Assembly: GCF_019511525.1 (NCBI RefSeq)
Contig: NZ_JAEUAT010000028.1
Coordinates: 1 to 64,000 of the forward strand
From: Rhizobium cauense
Lineage (GTDB): Bacteria; Pseudomonadota; Alphaproteobacteria; Rhizobiales; Rhizobiaceae
Length of the DNA stretch: 64,000 nucleotides
Reading direction: 5' to 3'
The translations under genes and the position numbers were made by a program. Below are positions 61,203 to 64,000 of this stretch, piece after piece. The number at the start of each line of letters is the position of its first letter. Position 1 is the first letter of the stretch. A model generated the notes under the pieces. The model saw only the letters and a program-made list of their open reading frames with translations, was not told the DNA's origin and searched no databases.

Positions 61203-61838
61203 TCACCAGCGCAACACGCGCTTGCCAAGCAGAAAGCCGACACCTGTTGCGATCAAGATTCCAATCGAATACCAGGTGACCAGAAAAAGCGGGCTATCGT
61301 CGGGGCAATGCCATGCATAGATAGCAGCAGCAATTCCCCCCGCGGCAAGACCTGCGACGGCACCCGCAGTACCGGGATTTTCTGGAGCGCCCTGCCTGAC
61401 GGAGTAGAGAATGGCGGCAAGCGGAGCGATCGCAAGCGTTGGAACAAAGAACAGGCAGAAGCTGGAGAAATGGCCCTCCATGCTTTGACCCCAAGCATCG
61501 CGCGGGATGACCAAAAGCTCTGTGACTATACCGGCAACAAGGACGACGAACGGGATGCCGAGTGCGAGGACGGATGAGCGAAGCGACAGGCCGGGCTTGC
61601 CCATCCGAAATGCGAGACGTGTCGCTGTGACCGCCAAAAGCAGCGTCAGACCGATCTTGAAGATGACGCGCGGCGTTTCAATCATGTCGAACATGTTTTT
61701 GCGGATACCAACCGTCGACAGCAACAGGATGGCGGAAATGACGACACCGGCGGTTAGCGCAAAAAGAAAGGCTCGGCCGAAGCGCACGCGGATACGCGCA
61801 TCCTTCACCAATAGATTAATCAGATCATCCGTTTTCAC
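61203..61838 (-). CDS. nrsF: NrsF-type membrane anti-sigma factor (DUF1109)
   Basis: A 211-residue protein with six predicted membrane helices and a short cytoplasmic N-terminus, MKTDDLINLLVKDARI. DUF1109/NrsF proteins hold a SigF-type ECF factor at the membrane until metal or redox stress frees it. Two cysteines, in SFCLFF and WHCPDDSP, fit the conserved cysteines of NrsF that sense metal. The gene overlaps the sigma gene by 14 bases, the usual sigma/anti-sigma coupling. Confidence 0.86.
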   Translation of the reverse strand: MKTDDLINLLVKDARIRVRFGRAFLFALTAGVVISAILLLSTVGIRKNMFDMIETPRVIFKIGLTLLLAVTATRLAFRMGKPGLSLRSSVLALGIPFVVLVAGIVTELLVIPRDAWGQSMEGHFSSFCLFFVPTLAIAPLAAILYSVRQGAPENPGTAGAVAGLAAGGIAAAIYAWHCPDDSPLFLVTWYSIGILIATGVGFLLGKRVLRW

Positions 61839-62391
61839 GCTCGTCGCTCCGATATAGGGCGGCCAATCCCTTGAGTGCCCTGTGCAACGCCACCCGCACT
61901 GCGCCTTCCGTCATATGCAACCTTTCGGCTGTTTCGCGAATACCGGCGCCGCCGATTGAGATCGAACGCACGATTTCCCTTTGGGGAGCCCGCAGGCCCT
62001 GCAACATGCGGTCGGCATCAATGCGATCTGTACCGTCAGCCTGATGGTCCGCCTCAAGTGTCTCCATCACGTCTTCGATCGGAATGCTCGAATGACGACC
62101 GCGGCGGCGCAAGCTGTCGATCAGTTTGTTGCGCACAATCGTCGCCAGCCACGGACCGATTGGGCGCGAAGCATCCCATGTCCCGCGCTTTAGATGCACC
62201 GCCAGCAAAACTTCCTGCACCACATCTTCGACCTCGCTTCGCGGGGCACCAAACTGATCGCAGCGCCGACGGGCGATCGACCGCAAGTAGGGTGTGACGG
62301 CCCTCAAGAAGCGATCATAGGCCTGGCTGTCGCCGGCGATTGCGGCACGCATCCAGGTTCCCCATTCCTCTTCTCGGGCCCAATTTTTCAT
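61825..62391 (-). CDS. sigF: ECF sigma factor, SigF type
   Basis: A 188-residue extracytoplasmic-function sigma factor. Region 2: DSQAYDRFLRAVTPYLRSIARRR and EDVVQEVLLAVHLKRGTWDASRPIGPWLATIVRNKLIDSLRRRGR. Region 4: LRAPQREIVRSISIGGAGIRETAERLHMTEGAVRVALHRALKGLAAL. Its overlap with nrsF, and the DoxX/DUF2063/DUF692 genes upstream on the same strand, match the SigF-NrsF modules that respond to chromate, cadmium or copper. GAGGA lies 10 bases before the ATG. Confidence 0.9.
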   Translation of the reverse strand: MKNWAREEEWGTWMRAAIAGDSQAYDRFLRAVTPYLRSIARRRCDQFGAPRSEVEDVVQEVLLAVHLKRGTWDASRPIGPWLATIVRNKLIDSLRRRGRHSSIPIEDVMETLEADHQADGTDRIDADRMLQGLRAPQREIVRSISIGGAGIRETAERLHMTEGAVRVALHRALKGLAALYRSDERENG

Positions 62392-62405
62392 CCGCCACTA
62401 TCCTC

Positions 62406-62432
62406 TACGCATGGGATCCCGTGCCTGTTACC
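62406..62432 (-). promoter_or_regulatory. Candidate ECF promoter before sigF
   Basis: On the minus strand GGTAAC (62432-62427), 17 bases, CGTA (62409-62406). The pattern suits an ECF-type promoter (GGAAC/GTAAC and CGT) and could give autoregulation. The start would fall only about 8-10 bases before the ATG, cutting the ribosome site short, so this is tentative. Confidence 0.3.
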
Positions 62433-62598
62433 GTCATTTTGAATTTTTTCGACAACGCGACATGGAAGCCAAGACCGGCGTTTGGATCTATTGAGCGCAT
62501 TGTCCGGCAAACGGCAAGGGTCAGTGACGCAGACAAGCCACCCAGTTCTTTTTCGAACGGGGTGGCTGAGGCTATGTTTTAGTGAGGCGGGGGACAGT

Positions 62599-63114
62599 TT
62601 AGGGATTGGTGGTACCTGCGATGCGAGCGATGAGGTAATCCAACGAGAGGCGTCCTGGCCCATAGCGCATGGTGGCAAGGGCCATTGCCGCCCAAGTGAT
62701 GTGGATCGGCCAGCCGTCAGGCACTGTAAGCTCAACCACGATAGTCATGAGCAGAAGCCCCAAGGCGGCAAACCGCGTCGCGAGACCCAGTACCAGAAGG
62801 ATCGGAAAGAGTATCTCCCCGCACCCTGAAAGAAATGCCATAGCCGCAGGTGCGGGATAGGGATAGGGACCGCCCGGAAGATGCAGCATGAACTCCTGTG
62901 TGAACAAGTCGACCGCAGTCTCGTTCAATTGCAGGAAGCCATCCCACTTCAAGATACCGGATCGCCAGAACGGAACAGCGAGTGCAATCCGAAGGATGGC
63001 CTGAACCATATCGGGTTGGGCGACACCACGGACAATGCCTTCGGCTAAGGCGGCGAGACTGGTCAATGAGGAAATCGGGCCTTTGCCCGCGATGGATTCA
63101 AGCGTACTCGACAT
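62599..63114 (-). CDS. DoxX-family membrane protein of the bufferin cluster
   Basis: A 171-residue membrane protein with four helices. Family landmarks: ILRIALAVPFWRSGILKWDGF, LSGCGEILFPILLVLGLATRFAALGLLLMTIVVELTVPDGWPIHITWAAMALATMRYGPGRLSLDYL. DoxX-type proteins (called BufD in bufferin operons) often accompany DUF692/DUF2063 pairs. GGAG lies before the ATG at 63114, which overlaps the end of the DUF2063 gene by 17 bases. Confidence 0.85.
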   Translation of the reverse strand: MSSTLESIAGKGPISSLTSLAALAEGIVRGVAQPDMVQAILRIALAVPFWRSGILKWDGFLQLNETAVDLFTQEFMLHLPGGPYPYPAPAAMAFLSGCGEILFPILLVLGLATRFAALGLLLMTIVVELTVPDGWPIHITWAAMALATMRYGPGRLSLDYLIARIAGTTNP

Positions 63115-63910
63115 TCGAATTCTCCAGTTCGATATGGGAAAAGGCACCAGCAGCTATCATCTCGCCAACAAGGCCGGAGAGATCGAACGCGGCGTTGGCT
63201 TCGAACCCTTTGGCGGCCGCGGTTGCGAGGCGTTTGCCATCGATCAGTGCGTTCAGGAAAGGTGCACCGCCCGGCGGCAGAAAGCGCACAGTGACCTCAT
63301 CGTCGGCGCGTGTGATCAATCCGTCTTCGGGGCGGTCTTCCACCGGACCAACGGGGCCGGAGCCGCGGTTCATGGCAAAGATGGTCACGGCGGGATGTGC
63401 CGATGACAAAACGCGCGTTGCAGGATGCGGCCTGAATGTGAGAGCGCCGAGATGCTCCGGAGGCACGCTTGCCAGAGCCTCGGCGGACAATTCGGGTCCG
63501 TCGGCCGCGTGGTAGGAATCCATCCACGCGCACTCTATCCGTGCCACATCAGATAGCCATGGGATGTTGGCGGCATACTCGTACCGGTCGATGAACTCGG
63601 GAAAGCCCCGGCCATACTCAAATAGCAGCGGCGATAGCGGCGGGTTTTCGCGGACATAAAACCGTGCCATGGCACGAAAGAAGTCCGGTCCCGTTATACG
63701 CTGCACAGCCGGGAAGATAGCCACTAGCGCCTCGATAAGGCTCACGGTTACGTTATTGCGATAGATATTGTAGCGCTTGTCCGACTGCTTTCCGTACGGG
63801 GCGGATACGAGAGCCGGCGCCGGCGCATCTGGCACAAGAAGGGATGCCGAGAACTGCCTGGTAAAATCCTCTTCTTCAGGCCGGATCGGGAGGATACTAG
63901 CCTGAGGCAT
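63098..63910 (-). CDS. bufC: DUF2063 protein, partner of a DUF692 RiPP-modifying enzyme
   Basis: A 270-residue DUF2063 protein. Landmarks: FTRQFSASLLVPD, YNIYRNNVTVSLIEALVAIFPAVQRITGPDFFRAMARFYV and PPLSPLLFEYGRGFPEFIDRYE. In related clusters (BufC, HvfC, MbnC) such proteins recognise the precursor peptide for the DUF692 iron enzyme, which modifies cysteines. GAGGAAA precedes the ATG at 63910, which overlaps the DUF692 stop by 14 bases; the open frame goes on to 63934. The precursor itself is expected further upstream, beyond the window. Confidence 0.86.
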   Translation of the reverse strand: MPQASILPIRPEEEDFTRQFSASLLVPDAPAPALVSAPYGKQSDKRYNIYRNNVTVSLIEALVAIFPAVQRITGPDFFRAMARFYVRENPPLSPLLFEYGRGFPEFIDRYEYAANIPWLSDVARIECAWMDSYHAADGPELSAEALASVPPEHLGALTFRPHPATRVLSSAHPAVTIFAMNRGSGPVGPVEDRPEDGLITRADDEVTVRFLPPGGAPFLNALIDGKRLATAAAKGFEANAAFDLSGLVGEMIAAGAFSHIELENSNVEYA

Positions 63911-64000
63911 GAGATTTTTCCTCATTGAAGTCATACCTGTCCAGGATCGATTGAGCGGCGAGTGCCTCGGCCCGAAGGACCGGCCAATCGGGAATTTTGC
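63897..64000 (-). CDS. bufB: DUF692 protein, C-terminal fragment
   Basis: Reading the minus strand from the window edge gives KIPDWPVLRAEALAAQSIL and on to a stop at 63897. This W-P-x-L-x-x-E-A pattern is the end of DUF692 (BufB/MbnB-like) di-iron oxidases that turn cysteines of a precursor peptide into copper-binding groups. Only 34 codons are visible. The 14-base overlap with the DUF2063 gene supports the reading. Partial at the right edge. Confidence 0.7.
   Translation of the reverse strand, partial: KIPDWPVLRAEALAAQSILDRYDFNEEKSHASG

Noticed and set aside
1..64000. CRISPR arrays, tRNA or rRNA genes, replication origin (repABC)
   Set aside because: None was seen by eye. No regular short repeats, no cloverleaf-like run ending in CCA with T-loop sequence, and no RepA/B/C proteins among the frames.

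Overview
The window reads as an accessory or chromid/plasmid-type region of a Rhizobiales bacterium, most likely Rhizobiaceae (Rhizobium, Agrobacterium or Sinorhizobium type). The reasons are moderately high GC, dense ABC-importer operons each with its own LacI or GntR regulator, strong AGGAG-type ribosome sites, ATGA stop/start overlaps, and families common in rhizobia. I saw no rRNA, tRNA, CRISPR array or replication origin. Taxonomy is inferred from gene style only.

Layout. 1-2.9 kb: the end of an IS3-type transposase abuts a truncated, frameshifted PAS/GGDEF gene, followed by a MOSC-domain gene. 2.9-8.0 kb: a ribose-family sugar ABC importer (binding protein, permease, double ATPase) with a divergent LacI regulator, paired operators and readable promoters. 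8.2-8.8 kb: a VapB-type antitoxin followed by the wreck of its VapC toxin. 8.9-15.3 kb: an Fbp/Afu-type importer with an inositol-monophosphatase-family gene and a divergent LacI regulator, best read as uptake plus dephosphorylation of a phosphorylated sugar or polyol. 15.7-16.5 kb: a DUF1206 membrane protein. 16.9-22.4 kb: a GntR-controlled operon with a fused NanE-NanK enzyme and a CUT1 importer that lacks an ATPase gene.

22.7-32.6 kb: a guanidine-use operon. A sigma-54 promoter lies directly before a guanidine-I (ykkC) riboswitch and a terminator-like hairpin. Then follow a NitT/TauT importer, two DUF1989 proteins, a biotin carboxylase of the urea/guanidine type and an allophanate hydrolase broken by one missing base. 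32.8-37.7 kb: a PPP-type phosphatase, a ProVWX-type betaine/choline importer, a small XRE regulator and an unknown protein. 37.8-39.5 kb: a HAD phosphatase and two small unknowns.

39.8-61 kb: a redox and detoxification region marked by three paralogous winged-helix/STAND ATPase regulators (one frameshifted, one without the TPR tail). Interleaved with them are two MFS exporters, a Tat-exported VOC protein, two antibiotic-biosynthesis-monooxygenase-fold proteins, two SDRs, a semialdehyde dehydrogenase, a GlcG/HbpS protein, a cNMP-glutaredoxin-thioredoxin-reductase-like fusion lacking the usual thiol motifs, an Old Yellow Enzyme and a secreted alpha/beta hydrolase. Several products carry export signals, which suggests handling of reactive small molecules at the envelope. 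61.2-64 kb: an ECF sigma factor with an NrsF-type anti-sigma, a DoxX protein, a DUF2063 protein and the end of a DUF692 protein. This matches a SigF/NrsF-controlled bufferin (copper-binding RiPP) cluster whose precursor gene would lie beyond the right edge.

Several genes carry frameshifts of one or two bases, so either real decay or sequence error should be kept in mind.
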